Positions 24,284 through 32,226 are shown, numbered from the stretch's first letter. The stretch is DNA of 64,000 nt from Magnetococcus sp. PR-3 (GCF_036689865.1 NZ_JBAHUQ010000001.1:62001-126000); one strand, 5' to 3'. Program-made: numbers and translations. The notes: generated by a model from the sequence alone, not told the origin.

Positions 24284-26209
24284 CTATCGATTCATGTAGC
24301 CTGATTGGATGATGCGGCGACGGCTCTTCTGTTTGGATCTGGATTCCACCTCATCCTTGATGATCTGTAGTGGCTCTTCCAGCTTGGCCCAGTGCTTGTC
24401 CTGAAACCGATCCATGCCATAGATACTAGCGGCTGCTCGTGCATAAACCCGGCAATCCAATGCCTCGTTACGCCGATTGGCTTCCTTTTCCCATGTCGCT
24501 TTGGGAAAGCCCTTCACCATGCGGATCACCAGCCGTTCTGCAGTAATCTGCTTGAAGAACTCATCGTTGTACTGGGGAAAGTGGCAGCTACCGGGCGCAT
24601 AGGTCTCACCGGCTTCCAATGCTTCATCGGTTGGGCGTTCCAGCTTCAACCAGCGATAGAGTTCACCTTTGGCCACCGGAGTGCCGATGCTCCACACCTT
24701 CAGGCCACGCTTACGGGATCCAGAATCGGCCTTGGAAACCGACAACAACAGTGCCGTATCCCGATTCTGTCCCTTCACCGCCACAACGGTGCGAGGCTGA
24801 CGCGCAACCGCACCCGCAGGCCCCCAGGTGGCTTGTGGATGGTTACGTACCCAAGCATAGACATCCTGGGTGGCATAACCGGAATCCACACACATCACCC
24901 GAATGGGCATCTGCTGGCCCGAAGGGTGTGAGTACTCCTTAGCCAACAGGCGATCCAGCAATCGCCACACATCGGGCTTGGCTGTATCGCCATCCAATAC
25001 ATGGTAGTCCACCGACCAGGAGATCTTATCCCGGCCCCAGGCCACCACTTCGCATTCGATGCGATCCTTTTGCACATCGACGCCAGCGGTGAGGAACAGC
25101 CCACCTACCGGCACGGTACCGATACGGTAGTTCTCACGCCGCTCATAGAGCCGCTGCCAGTCCGGCGCTTCGAACTCCTCCTCAAAGGGTTCCCCCAGCA
25201 CCGTGTTGACGAAACCTTTCATCAGATCGGGATTTTCCTGTGCCTGTTCATACATGACCACCGCATCGGCCCAGGAGAACCAACCAACAGGGCTGTAGAG
25301 AGAGGAGAGATGGAAACCAGCGGTTCGACCATCTCCTTCAGCCGTAGGCACCCACTGCCCCGTTTCCAGCATAGCTCCTTTGCGATGCTCAGGGATGTGA
25401 GTCTCACAATGGGGGCAGACATGAACCACCGTCTCCGGTTTGGCCTCCTGCCAGTGCAGATGCTCAAACTCCAGAGTATGGCGCTCATCACATTCCGGAC
25501 AGGTCAGGAAGAACTTCCGCTGGTCGCTGGACAGATACTCCCGCTCGATACGGGAGAGCCCCTTACGGTTGGGTGTACTGACCAGCAGGATCTTCCGGCG
25601 CTGGAAGGTAGCGCTACGCCGCTCTGCCAGCAAAATGGGATCCCCTTCTCCCTCCACATCCCCCGGATAGCCATCCACCTCATCCAGAAATAGATAGCGG
25701 GCGGGCATAGAGCGCAAACCCACAGCGCTGTTGGCCCCAGTCAGGATCAGCACACCACCAGGGAAATCCTTGGAGAGCACCGTATTACCGGAATCCCTGC
25801 TACGGGCCGGTTTTACTCGTTCCCGCAGCACGTCACTCTCTTCAATGAGGGGGTCGATGCGCTGCTTGGAATTACGTTTGGCCAACTCCACCGTGGGGGA
25901 GACCGCCAGCATAGGACCAGGAGCCCGATGGATCACATAGCCGATCCAGCAGTTGCCCGCTTCGGTACCACCGATCTGCGCCCCTTTCATGAACACCACC
26001 CTCCGCACCGGTGAGGAGGGCGAGAGGCAATCCATGATCTCTTTCAGATAGGGGGTGCGGTTGGTCCGCCAACGCCCCGGTTCCGAGGAGGCCCTTTGGG
26101 ACAACATGCGGTGCTTATCAGCCCACTGGGAAACGTTGAGTAGCGGGTCCGGTTTTACACCTTCCCGCCACTGGCGTTCTACCGACGCCGCACCATCATA
26201 GATATCCAC
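24284..26209 (-). CDS. terL: Terminase large subunit, GpA family
   Basis: 641 residues. ATPase domain with Walker A-type KGAQIGGTEAGNCW (about 75-88) and Walker B YLFLDEVDGYP; a Cys-rich insert with CPECDERH and CPHCETH; nuclease domain from about 370 (VDVQKDRIECEVVAWG ... MCVDSGYATQDVY) typical of GpA. It translocates DNA into the prohead and cuts at cos-like ends. The start is a GTG at 26209 with a weak ribosome site. The C-terminus is Arg/Lys-rich. GpA-type terminase suggests cohesive ends. Confidence 0.93.
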   Translation of the reverse strand: MDIYDGAASVERQWREGVKPDPLLNVSQWADKHRMLSQRASSEPGRWRTNRTPYLKEIMDCLSPSSPVRRVVFMKGAQIGGTEAGNCWIGYVIHRAPGPMLAVSPTVELAKRNSKQRIDPLIEESDVLRERVKPARSRDSGNTVLSKDFPGGVLILTGANSAVGLRSMPARYLFLDEVDGYPGDVEGEGDPILLAERRSATFQRRKILLVSTPNRKGLSRIEREYLSSDQRKFFLTCPECDERHTLEFEHLHWQEAKPETVVHVCPHCETHIPEHRKGAMLETGQWVPTAEGDGRTAGFHLSSLYSPVGWFSWADAVVMYEQAQENPDLMKGFVNTVLGEPFEEEFEAPDWQRLYERRENYRIGTVPVGGLFLTAGVDVQKDRIECEVVAWGRDKISWSVDYHVLDGDTAKPDVWRLLDRLLAKEYSHPSGQQMPIRVMCVDSGYATQDVYAWVRNHPQATWGPAGAVARQPRTVVAVKGQNRDTALLLSVSKADSGSRKRGLKVWSIGTPVAKGELYRWLKLERPTDEALEAGETYAPGSCHFPQYNDEFFKQITAERLVIRMVKGFPKATWEKEANRRNEALDCRVYARAAASIYGMDRFQDKHWAKLEEPLQIIKDEVESRSKQKSRRRIIQSGYMNR

Positions 26210-26302
26210 ATTTTATGATCTTTTTCAGTCGATTAACCTGGATAAGGCGCGCCACCGATGGCTATATGGTCACAACAGCATCACCAACCAACGGAGAGCC
26301 AA

Positions 26303-26911
26303 ATGAACACACTCAGCAACACCCAAATCGATACCCTTGAAGCCGCTTCCAACCGCCCCGATGGCGCGATCTACCCCCTACCCCAACAAATAAAAGGCGG
26401 CGCTGCTTTGCGGGTGATCAAAGCCCTTTCTAACAGAGGGTTGATTGAAGATAAGGGAGACAACGATTGGCGCATTGCCGAAGCCGGATTGCTAGCCATT
26501 GGCAAGGAGCCCAAACCAGCCCAGCAGGAGGATCCCAAAGCCAAGCTTTTTGTCCAGATTGCTCAGGATCACCTTTTCATCGACACGCTACAAACCCGCA
26601 ACTCAGACAGCCTGGACTTTCACAACGTCAGCGTTTGGGCCATCCAAAGCGCCCTGGAAGCCGCCTACAAAGCGGGTCGGGATGATGCCAAGACCATGCG
26701 CCGGGCCAACATCCGACAGAACTCCAAACAGGCCAAAATGATCGTCCTGATGAAACGCCCCCAAGGAGCCTCACTGGATCAGATCACAGCAGAGACTGGA
26801 TGGAACAAGAACACCATTCGCGGCGCGATCTCCGGGACCCTGAAGAAGAAACTGGGGCTTAACATCACCCGCCAGAACATGGATGGGATCAGCATCTACC
26901 ACATCGCTTGA
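26303..26911 (+). CDS. DUF6900 + DUF3489 domain protein on the opposite strand
   Basis: 202 residues from ATG 26303 (ribosome site ACGGAGAGCC). An N-terminal winged-helix-like segment (IDTLEAASNRPDGAIYPLP ... ALSNRGLIE) and a C-terminal one (MIVLMKRPQGASLDQITAETGW ... ISGTLKKKLGL) match DUF3489. Between them sits a DUF6900-like block (LFVQIAQDHLFIDTLQTRNSDSLDFHNVSVWAIQSALEAAYKAG). Probably a DNA-binding regulator. It reads rightward inside the leftward packaging block, an insertion between large terminase and methyltransferase. Confidence 0.75.
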   Translation: MNTLSNTQIDTLEAASNRPDGAIYPLPQQIKGGAALRVIKALSNRGLIEDKGDNDWRIAEAGLLAIGKEPKPAQQEDPKAKLFVQIAQDHLFIDTLQTRNSDSLDFHNVSVWAIQSALEAAYKAGRDDAKTMRRANIRQNSKQAKMIVLMKRPQGASLDQITAETGWNKNTIRGAISGTLKKKLGLNITRQNMDGISIYHIA

Positions 26912-26942
26912 AAATCAAGCTAAGAGGACCCAACCCCTTATC

Positions 26943-26974
26943 AGAAACAGCCCGGCAAAGATCCGGGTGTTTCT
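26943..26974 (+). terminator. Hairpin after the DUF3489 gene, weak terminator
   Basis: Stem AGAAACA(G)CCCGG (from 26943) with CCGGG(T)GTTTCT, loop CAAAGAT, 30 bp after the stop. The symmetric one-base mismatch is internal, and the run of T is short, so efficiency is uncertain. Confidence 0.5.
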
Positions 26975-27098
26975 GCGCCTAACCCCCTACACAGAATGAT
27001 TTAACCTTATGATTTTTCAATCTTTATATGTTGATATAACCATCAATTAGAGCGATAGTTTAATCCAAGTGAAAACAACAACTTGAAAGGGAAAAAGC

Positions 27099-27398
27099 AT
27101 GAGTAAACTTCATTGGAAACGCATCATCGACGATATTCAGAGCCAAGGAATTCAGGAAACTCTCCAAGAGGAGCTTCTCGATACCTTTGAAAGGATGATG
27201 GCCCGCACCGCCACCACCCTGGCCAACAAGGCTTGGATCGACTTGGCGGACGCCAACAACGCTGAAGCACGGGGCATCGCGGGATTTAAACTGACCCTCA
27301 CCCGCACCTGTAGGGAGAAAGATCGGGATGTCTGGACAGGGATCTTTGAAAACGGAAATCAGCGAATGGAAGTGATAGGCTCCCTGGAAAACAGGTAA
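27099..27398 (+). CDS. Hypothetical small acidic-helical protein
   Basis: 99 residues, predicted mostly helical (WKRIIDDIQSQGIQETLQEELLDTFERMMARTATTLANKAWIDL). No family recognised. The AAAGGG ribosome site and a terminator-like hairpin 28 bp after the stop support expression. Second gene of the rightward pair inserted in the leftward packaging module; may be cargo or a regulator of its neighbour. Confidence 0.6.
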   Translation: MSKLHWKRIIDDIQSQGIQETLQEELLDTFERMMARTATTLANKAWIDLADANNAEARGIAGFKLTLTRTCREKDRDVWTGIFENGNQRMEVIGSLENR

Positions 27399-27426
27399 CC
27401 AACCAGTTTCCCCAACCAGAACCCTA

Positions 27427-27447
27427 CCCGGAGACAGCCGGGCGGTT
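27427..27447 (+). terminator. Terminator-like hairpin after the 99-residue gene
   Basis: CCCGG (27427-27431), loop AGACAG, CCGGG (27438-27442), followed by CGGTTTTAC. Short stem but in the right place to end the rightward pair before it collides with the leftward methyltransferase gene ending at 27459. Confidence 0.5.
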
Positions 27448-27458
27448 TTACTACCAGA

Positions 27459-28787
27459 TCATTCATTCAAATCAATCTCGCGCTCACTGGCCATATCTTC
27501 AAAGCTTTTCCCGCCCGAACCATCCAGATAGACAATCTTCCCGGTGGCTTGGATGAACCGCTTAACCGCCACATCTACGTAGACCGGTGAGATCTCCATA
27601 GCGTTTACTCGTCGCCCTGTCATCTCCCCCGCCATGATCTGGGAGCCGGATCCGCTAAAAGGCTCATAGCAGAGGCCACCCCGTTCCACATGCTGACGCA
27701 TAGGGATGGCAAAGCACTCCAACGGCTTGGGGGTGGGATGATCAGGACGCTCCTCACCAGAGAGGCCCTGGATATCCCATACCGTTGAGAGAAACTCTGC
27801 ATCCGCCACCTTTGGGGGCATGTTGCCTTTGATCCAGCCCATGAGGCAGGGCTCGTGCTTCCACAGGAATTTAGAGCGGGTCAGCACCCCCTTTTCCTTG
27901 TTCCAGATGATCTGCTGATGCTGAAACGCCCCTGCCTTTTCCCACACCGCTTCCAGCATCGCCTGCCGTTTAGAAGCATGCCAGCAGTACCACGCCGCAT
28001 TGGGTTGGATAGCATGATCAATGGTAGCCCGAATGAAGCCCTCATAGAGTTCCGGCCCCTGGGATGAATCATCCCAGGTGACGCCATAACTGCCGGACCA
28101 ATCCTTATTCAGGGATTCCCGTTTACGGCTCTCCTTGGAGCCGGGATGGTTGGTGCCATCGTAGTCCACCAGATACGGGGGATCAGTGGCAAACAGGATG
28201 GCTCGCTCACCATTCATCAACCGAATCACATCTTCGGGATTGAGGCTGCTGCCACACAGAAGGCGGTGCTCCCCTAGGATCCAGAGATCACCGGGCTGGG
28301 TAACAGGATTAGCTGGTGGTTCTGGAACAGATTCCGATTCAAAGGATCCACTGCCGGACTCACCTTCCTCATCCAGGGGCTGAAGGAGATCGGACAGTTC
28401 TTCATTGGAGAAACCGATCATATCCAAATCAAAATCAGCATCCTGCAGTTCGGTGAGCTCTAACGACAGCAGATCGTTGTCCCACTCCGCCCAGTTGGCA
28501 GACTGGTTGGCCAGAATACGGAATGCCTTGATCTGAGTTTCAGTCAGATCATCGGCCAGCACCACCGGAACCGATTCCAGCTCCAACTGCTTGGCCGCTT
28601 TCAGACGCAGATGGCCATCCACCACCGTGCCATCGCTTCTGGCCACCACGGGAATCCGGAATCCAAACTCCCGAATGGCAGCGCACATGCGATCTATTAC
28701 ATCATCATTCCGACGTGGATTACGCGCATAGGGTACCAATCGCTCCAGAGGCCACTGCTCCAGCGTCAGTTCACCAAATTGATCCAT
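27459..28787 (-). CDS. ParB-like/N6-adenine or N4-cytosine DNA methyltransferase fusion
   Basis: 442 residues. Residues 10-115 are a ParB/sulfiredoxin-type domain (LVPYARNPRRNDDVIDRMCAAI ... VVARSDGTVVDGHLRLKAAKQL). The methyltransferase domain follows, with catalytic motif DPPYLVDYDG (near residue 205) preceding the SAM-binding motif FSGSGSQIMAGEMTGR (near 395), which makes it a beta-class enzyme acting on an exocyclic amino group. No restriction enzyme neighbours it, so it is an orphan that may protect phage DNA or mark packaging sites. Lies between terminase subunits. Confidence 0.85.
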   Translation of the reverse strand: MDQFGELTLEQWPLERLVPYARNPRRNDDVIDRMCAAIREFGFRIPVVARSDGTVVDGHLRLKAAKQLELESVPVVLADDLTETQIKAFRILANQSANWAEWDNDLLSLELTELQDADFDLDMIGFSNEELSDLLQPLDEEGESGSGSFESESVPEPPANPVTQPGDLWILGEHRLLCGSSLNPEDVIRLMNGERAILFATDPPYLVDYDGTNHPGSKESRKRESLNKDWSGSYGVTWDDSSQGPELYEGFIRATIDHAIQPNAAWYCWHASKRQAMLEAVWEKAGAFQHQQIIWNKEKGVLTRSKFLWKHEPCLMGWIKGNMPPKVADAEFLSTVWDIQGLSGEERPDHPTPKPLECFAIPMRQHVERGGLCYEPFSGSGSQIMAGEMTGRRVNAMEISPVYVDVAVKRFIQATGKIVYLDGSGGKSFEDMASEREIDLNE

Positions 28788-28793
28788 GATTAA

Positions 28794-29405
28794 CTATTCC
28801 AAGGTGAAGTTTTGATCGGAGATCTCTTCCAGATGCTCCCGAACGTACTGTTCTAGAGAGAGATGCATCTGATGATCATCCACCCCCAGTTCAGCCGCCA
28901 TGCGGGACGCAACTCTTGAGGGCCAGTTTTGCCAAGCATCCCGAAACTGGCGGGCGTTCTTGAAGACGTGGGAAAGCACCTTCTCCCGATCAATCAAAGA
29001 GCGTTTTTTCTCTTCCAGCTCAATCTTTCGAAGCTGGGCCCGCAGCACCATATCCGCCGTCTTGGCCTGCATGAAGGTCATGCCACCAGGGCCAACGGGC
29101 TGCCCACTCTCTTGAAGAGTCTCCCGCACCGAATGAACAGCAGCCGTGGGGACCGGCTTCATACCTGCAGGTTTGTTACCCTGCGCCGCTGTTACCGTGT
29201 TACCCGGTCTGTTACCCCCGGCGTTACCTTGGCTTGGATGGGTAACAGAGGCTCGACCTGCAGCCGCCAGCGCTCTATCGCTGGCGACCATATCCACCTT
29301 GGCCCCATTCAAGACCAAGATCCCTTCACGCTTCCATTGGGTTACCGTCTTACGGCTTACCCCTCGGTGACGGGCATAGTCAGCTTGGGAAACAAGGTTT
29401 TCCAT
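28794..29405 (-). CDS. Probable small terminase subunit (DUF1441/Nu1-like)
   Basis: 203 residues. The N-terminus (QADYARHRGVSRKTVTQWKREGIL) is a MerR/Nu1-type DNA-binding helix-turn-helix. A Gly/Pro/Asn-rich linker (65-105) follows, then a helical C-terminal part (ADMVLRAQLRKIELEEKKRSLIDREKV) typical of small terminases. Stop lies 6 bp before the methyltransferase start. Recognises the packaging site; assignment rests on pattern and synteny. Confidence 0.75.
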   Translation of the reverse strand: MENLVSQADYARHRGVSRKTVTQWKREGILVLNGAKVDMVASDRALAAAGRASVTHPSQGNAGGNRPGNTVTAAQGNKPAGMKPVPTAAVHSVRETLQESGQPVGPGGMTFMQAKTADMVLRAQLRKIELEEKKRSLIDREKVLSHVFKNARQFRDAWQNWPSRVASRMAAELGVDDHQMHLSLEQYVREHLEEISDQNFTLE

Positions 29406-29670
29406 GGTTGATTGTTACCCTGTTACCCACCTTCTGGGCCTGTCAGTAGCGAAACCCCGAGCCTTTGCGCGCCGCATACGTTCACGCCACAGAAGGAACC
29501 AATTTATCAAAGGGATACACAGCTTCAACCAAGAAGCCTCCGCAGACTCTTTCCTCAAACATTACTCAAGGCTCTTGAAGTGGATAGCCATGGACTTTGT
29601 CATTAAGTTTGCAGGACACAGCCCTGCAGAGCATCACTGGTACAAAAGGGGGCTGTATTTTAGTCATTAC
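29406..29670. other. Gene-free stretch upstream of small terminase
   Basis: 265 bp with no supported gene. A rightward ORF (29404-29685) has no ribosome site or recognisable content. This is where a lambda-like phage would carry its cos/packaging site, just upstream of the small terminase gene, but I could not identify cohesive ends or terminase-binding repeats by eye. Confidence 0.4.
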
Positions 29671-29699
29671 TTGAAATGCAAGTGATTCTTGTTTATATT
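29671..29699 (+). promoter_or_regulatory. Strong sigma-70 promoter for dmeF
   Basis: -35 TTGAAA (29671-29676), 17-bp spacer, -10 TATATT (29694-29699), 36 bp before the dmeF start. An ACTTG-N5-CAAGT palindrome covers the -35 box (29669-29683) and could be an operator. An own promoter is typical for a moron gene expressed from the prophage. Confidence 0.75.
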
Positions 29700-29734
29700 A
29701 ACCGTTTTTTAGTCGCGCTATAGGATGCTAAGTC

Positions 29735-30691
29735 ATGCATATTCACACCCTGTCAAACTGGACTCACTCACATGATTTCCATGTCAATGCGGAACATGGG
29801 AAGCGTCGTACAGCTTGGGTTATCGTCCTGACAGCTGTGATGATGGTTGGTGAAATCACAGCAGGTCAAATCTTTGGATCAATGGCCTTGCTTGCTGACG
29901 GCTGGCACATGGGCACACATGTCGCTGCCTTAGGTATTGCCCTCATCGCCTACCACTTTGCCCAAACTCATGCCAAGAACCCAAACTTTACATTTGGAAC
30001 TGGGAAAGTTAATTCACTCGGTGGTTTCGGCAGTGCCGTAGCTCTAATCGTTGTCGCTGTGCTTATGGGGATCGAATCAATTCATCGCCTTCTAAACCCA
30101 CAGGACATTCAATTTGATGAAGCTATGATGGTAGCTGTGCTAGGGCTAATCGTTAACATTGTCAGCGCTATCCTATTGCACGGGGGGCCAGGGCACGATC
30201 ATCACGGACACCACGATCATCATGGCCATAGTCACGGCCATCATCACCATCATGATCATAATCTACGAGCAGCCTATCTACATGTCCTTGCTGATGCGCT
30301 CACCTCATTGCTTGCCATTATTGCGCTGTTTTTTGGGAAACACTTAGGATGGTTCTGGATGGATGCCCTTATGGGAATTGTTGGCGCTGTTGTCATAACC
30401 ATCTGGGGATGGGGACTCATACGCCAAAGCGGCAAGGTTCTCCTTGACTCAGAAGCTAATCATGAAATGAGTGAAGAGATAAAAAACACCATTGAAGCAG
30501 ACAGTGACAATAGAGTTGTTGATTTACATTTATGGCAAATCGGTCCACTCCATCATGCTGCAATCATTTCACTGGTTTCACATGAGCCTAAAGATCCTTT
30601 GCACTACAAAGGGCTGCTAAAATCCATCAATCAGCTTTCACACGTCACTGTAGAGGTTAATCACTGCCCTGGAGAGCAATGCATAGTCTAA
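29735..30691 (+). CDS. dmeF: DmeF-type CDF cation efflux transporter (Co/Ni), prophage-borne
   Basis: 318 residues, six membrane segments, N-terminal His motif (MHIHTLSNWTHSHDFH), metal sites ADGWHMGTH in helix 2 and LADALTS in helix 5. A very His-rich loop (about residues 149-173: GHDHHGHHDHHGHSHGHHHHH) lies between helices 4 and 5. These are the hallmarks of the DmeF branch of cation diffusion facilitators, which export Co(II)/Ni(II) by proton antiport. Sits alone on the rightward strand between small terminase and lysis genes, with its own promoter, so it is cargo expected to be expressed in the lysogen. Confidence 0.9.
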   Translation: MHIHTLSNWTHSHDFHVNAEHGKRRTAWVIVLTAVMMVGEITAGQIFGSMALLADGWHMGTHVAALGIALIAYHFAQTHAKNPNFTFGTGKVNSLGGFGSAVALIVVAVLMGIESIHRLLNPQDIQFDEAMMVAVLGLIVNIVSAILLHGGPGHDHHGHHDHHGHSHGHHHHHDHNLRAAYLHVLADALTSLLAIIALFFGKHLGWFWMDALMGIVGAVVITIWGWGLIRQSGKVLLDSEANHEMSEEIKNTIEADSDNRVVDLHLWQIGPLHHAAIISLVSHEPKDPLHYKGLLKSINQLSHVTVEVNHCPGEQCIV

Positions 30692-30715
30692 GTAGCACTG
30701 CGTCACTCCAGATAG

Positions 30716-31015
30716 CTACTGACCACCACAGATCTGCTCTACCTGCACCACACGGCCTTCCAACGCCTTGATGGCCTGATCCCGCAATGCAAGATCACGT
30801 TGGGCGTCAGCAATGCGATAACGATCTGAAGAGGCATCATCCACCCGGGCAGCCAGAGCATCCACCCGGCCACTGAGGATGGCCAGTTCCACCCGCATCT
30901 GTTCGATGGTCGTCAGTTGCCACGCCATCAAGGCTGCCACCCCCATGGTGAGGATGGTCTGAACGTGACGCTCCAAGCCCCGACGACGCTCTACGCTTTG
31001 TTCATGGGCTGTCAT
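30716..31015 (-). CDS. Membrane-anchored coiled-coil protein, possible inner-membrane spanin
   Basis: 99 residues: short basic N-terminus, one membrane segment (about 22-38, ILTMGVAALMAWQL), then a long coiled coil (MRVELAILSGRVDALAARV ... LRDQAIKALEGRVVQVEQ). That topology suits an i-spanin. Overlaps the holin-like gene (ATGA at 31012-31015). No separate or nested Rz1-like lipoprotein was recognised, so the spanin call is tentative. Confidence 0.55.
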   Translation of the reverse strand: MTAHEQSVERRRGLERHVQTILTMGVAALMAWQLTTIEQMRVELAILSGRVDALAARVDDASSDRYRIADAQRDLALRDQAIKALEGRVVQVEQICGGQ

Positions 31016-31200
31016 TCGTCTTTTCCTTTTTCACCCATCAGTACCGAAGCAGCAGCTGTCCCTGCTACCAGCAGCTCAGTGATTGCACTGGCTTCTTCCT
31101 GGGACATGCCAAACATGGCCAGCAGCACAGCAATGCCACTCCACGAAGAAGGTTCCCGCACCCGGCTCAAGAGAGAGTTAACAATGATATTGAGGGACAT
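31012..31200 (-). CDS. Putative phage holin
   Basis: 62 residues from the ATG at 31200 (GGAGTACACC ribosome site); an earlier in-frame start at 31236 is unlikely. Contains two hydrophobic helices (SGIAVLLAMFGM and AITELLVAGTAAASVLMG) and a charged C-terminus (GEKGKDE), the layout of small class II-like holins. In the lysis cassette with the spanin-like and M15 peptidase genes. Confidence 0.65.
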   Translation of the reverse strand: MSLNIIVNSLLSRVREPSSWSGIAVLLAMFGMSQEEASAITELLVAGTAAASVLMGEKGKDE

Positions 31201-31300
31201 GGTGTACTCCTGACTTTCTGACATGATTGCAAACACTTTCGATGTCGGTTAACATCGCAGTGCTTTGTATTTCCTGACAACTTTTCCAACGGGGCTGAGC

Positions 31301-31576
31301 ATGACCAAATCAGAGCTCATCGTAGCCATTGCAGATAAGTGTGATCTGAGCAAACAGCTTGCTGACAGAGCTGTTGATCTTGTGTTCGATGACCTGTCTA
31401 GAGCGTTGGCCCGTGGTGAACGGACCGAAATCCGTGGCTTTGGTGTTTTTGAACCGAGAGCCCGCCAACCCAGAGGTGCCCGCAACCCATCGACAGGGGA
31501 ACGAGTTGAGGTTGAAGCGAAGACTGCTGTGCATTTCAAACCAGGAAAATCACTGTGTGAGCGCGTTGATTACTGA
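31301..31576 (+). CDS. IHF-beta/HU-family DNA-bending protein, phage-borne
   Basis: 91 residues: TKSELIVAIADKCDLSKQLADRAVDLVFDDLSRAL, the beta-arm EIRGFGVFEPRARQPRGARNPSTGERVEVEAKTAVHFKPGK, with the intercalating Pro in RNPSTGE. Closest by eye to IhfB (94 aa). It starts at ATG 31301. It lies on the rightward strand between the holin-like gene and the endolysin gene, so it is an insertion in the lysis cassette. IHF bends DNA during lambda packaging and integration; a phage copy might supply this or mimic the host factor. Confidence 0.88.
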   Translation: MTKSELIVAIADKCDLSKQLADRAVDLVFDDLSRALARGERTEIRGFGVFEPRARQPRGARNPSTGERVEVEAKTAVHFKPGKSLCERVDY

Positions 31577-31579
31577 ACT

Positions 31580-31972
31580 TTAGTAGCTCCAGATCCAGGG
31601 CCGAGGACGACCTTGTGCGTTGTTCAGCGTGTCCAGGTGGATAAAGCGTGACTGGTGTGTCCCACGCTGTTTGACACCAAGACCCGTAAAGCCATGGTGT
31701 GTTGCCAGGGTAAGCAATGCATGAGCATCGTGCCCGGCTACTTGGACATCAACGGCACACCCAGTGGTGTGTGGACCATCATGCCCCGAGGAAGAAACGG
31801 CTGCGTTATGGTTTGGGCAGCGGTATGCGCTGGTCAGGGGCATGGGCTTACCAAATGCCATGCGTAGTTCCTCCAGCAGGGCCATGAATCGCTCATCCAT
31901 CAGGGCTTGGCCACAACCACAACGACACTGCAGCTCATCGTGAGAAAAATGGGGCCAGTTCTGTTCAGACAT
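31580..31972 (-). CDS. M15-family D,D/L,D-peptidase endolysin
   Basis: 130 residues from ATG 31972. Peptidase_M15-type zinc site: TSAYRCPNHNAAVSSSG ... PHTTGCAVDVQ (His and Asp ligands) and FIHLD. N-terminal QCRCGCGQ is a short Cys-rich motif common in these phage lysins. Cuts peptidoglycan stem peptides after the holin opens the membrane. It lacks a signal peptide, so it depends on the holin. An upstream in-frame start at 32041 would overlap the small membrane gene entirely and is rejected. Confidence 0.85.
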   Translation of the reverse strand: MSEQNWPHFSHDELQCRCGCGQALMDERFMALLEELRMAFGKPMPLTSAYRCPNHNAAVSSSGHDGPHTTGCAVDVQVAGHDAHALLTLATHHGFTGLGVKQRGTHQSRFIHLDTLNNAQGRPRPWIWSY

Positions 31973-32087
31973 GATCACCACCTTCACCGAGTAAAAAACG
32001 CAGCATGACACCCAACACGGCGACCGCCACCAGTCCCACAAAAATTGACCCGGCTAACGATGCTACCAACATCAGTGAACTACCCAT
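31965..32087 (-). CDS. 40-residue single-span membrane protein in the lysis cassette
   Basis: Too short for routine ORF calls. From ATG 32087, with GGAG 6 nt upstream, it reads MGSSLMLVASLAGSIFVGLV then AVAVLGVMLRFLLGEGGDHV, a single long hydrophobic helix with a charged end. The stop overlaps the endolysin start (ATGTCTGA). Coupled translation with the endolysin suggests a lysis role, for example a pinholin, antiholin or accessory to the other holin-like gene. No sequence family recognised. Confidence 0.6.
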   Translation of the reverse strand: MGSSLMLVASLAGSIFVGLVAVAVLGVMLRFLLGEGGDHV

Positions 32088-32107
32088 TTCAAACTCCATA
32101 AACGCAG

Positions 32108-32140
32108 AAACCCACCGCCAGGTTACCCCGGGGTGGGTTT
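32108..32140. terminator. Terminator between replication and lysis genes
   Basis: Stem AAACCCACC (32108-32116) with GGTGGGTTT (32132-32140), loop of 15 nt. Read leftward it follows the DUF6362 gene (ends 32229) and ends in TTTCTGCG; read rightward it has TTTCG. It probably separates early from late transcription at a point where antitermination could act. Confidence 0.6.
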
Positions 32141-32201
32141 CGTGTATTCTTGCTCAGCTCTCGCCGACTGTAGCTACAAGACTACCAAATTCAGGTCCGC
32201 A

Positions 32202-32226
32202 TGTCCGGAATTAAAACGTCCGGACA
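32202..32226. promoter_or_regulatory. Perfect TGTCCGGA inverted repeat
   Basis: Arms TGTCCGGA (32202-32209) and TCCGGACA (32219-32226) with a 9-bp centre, starting 3 bp after the DUF6362 stop codon (on the leftward transcript) and followed rightward by TTTT. It could be a rightward terminator or a late-promoter operator, because it lies just upstream of the lysis genes. Confidence 0.45.

Noticed and set aside
29404-29685. 93-codon rightward ORF upstream of dmeF
   Set aside because: No ribosome site, reads through the dmeF promoter, and starts inside the small terminase start region.
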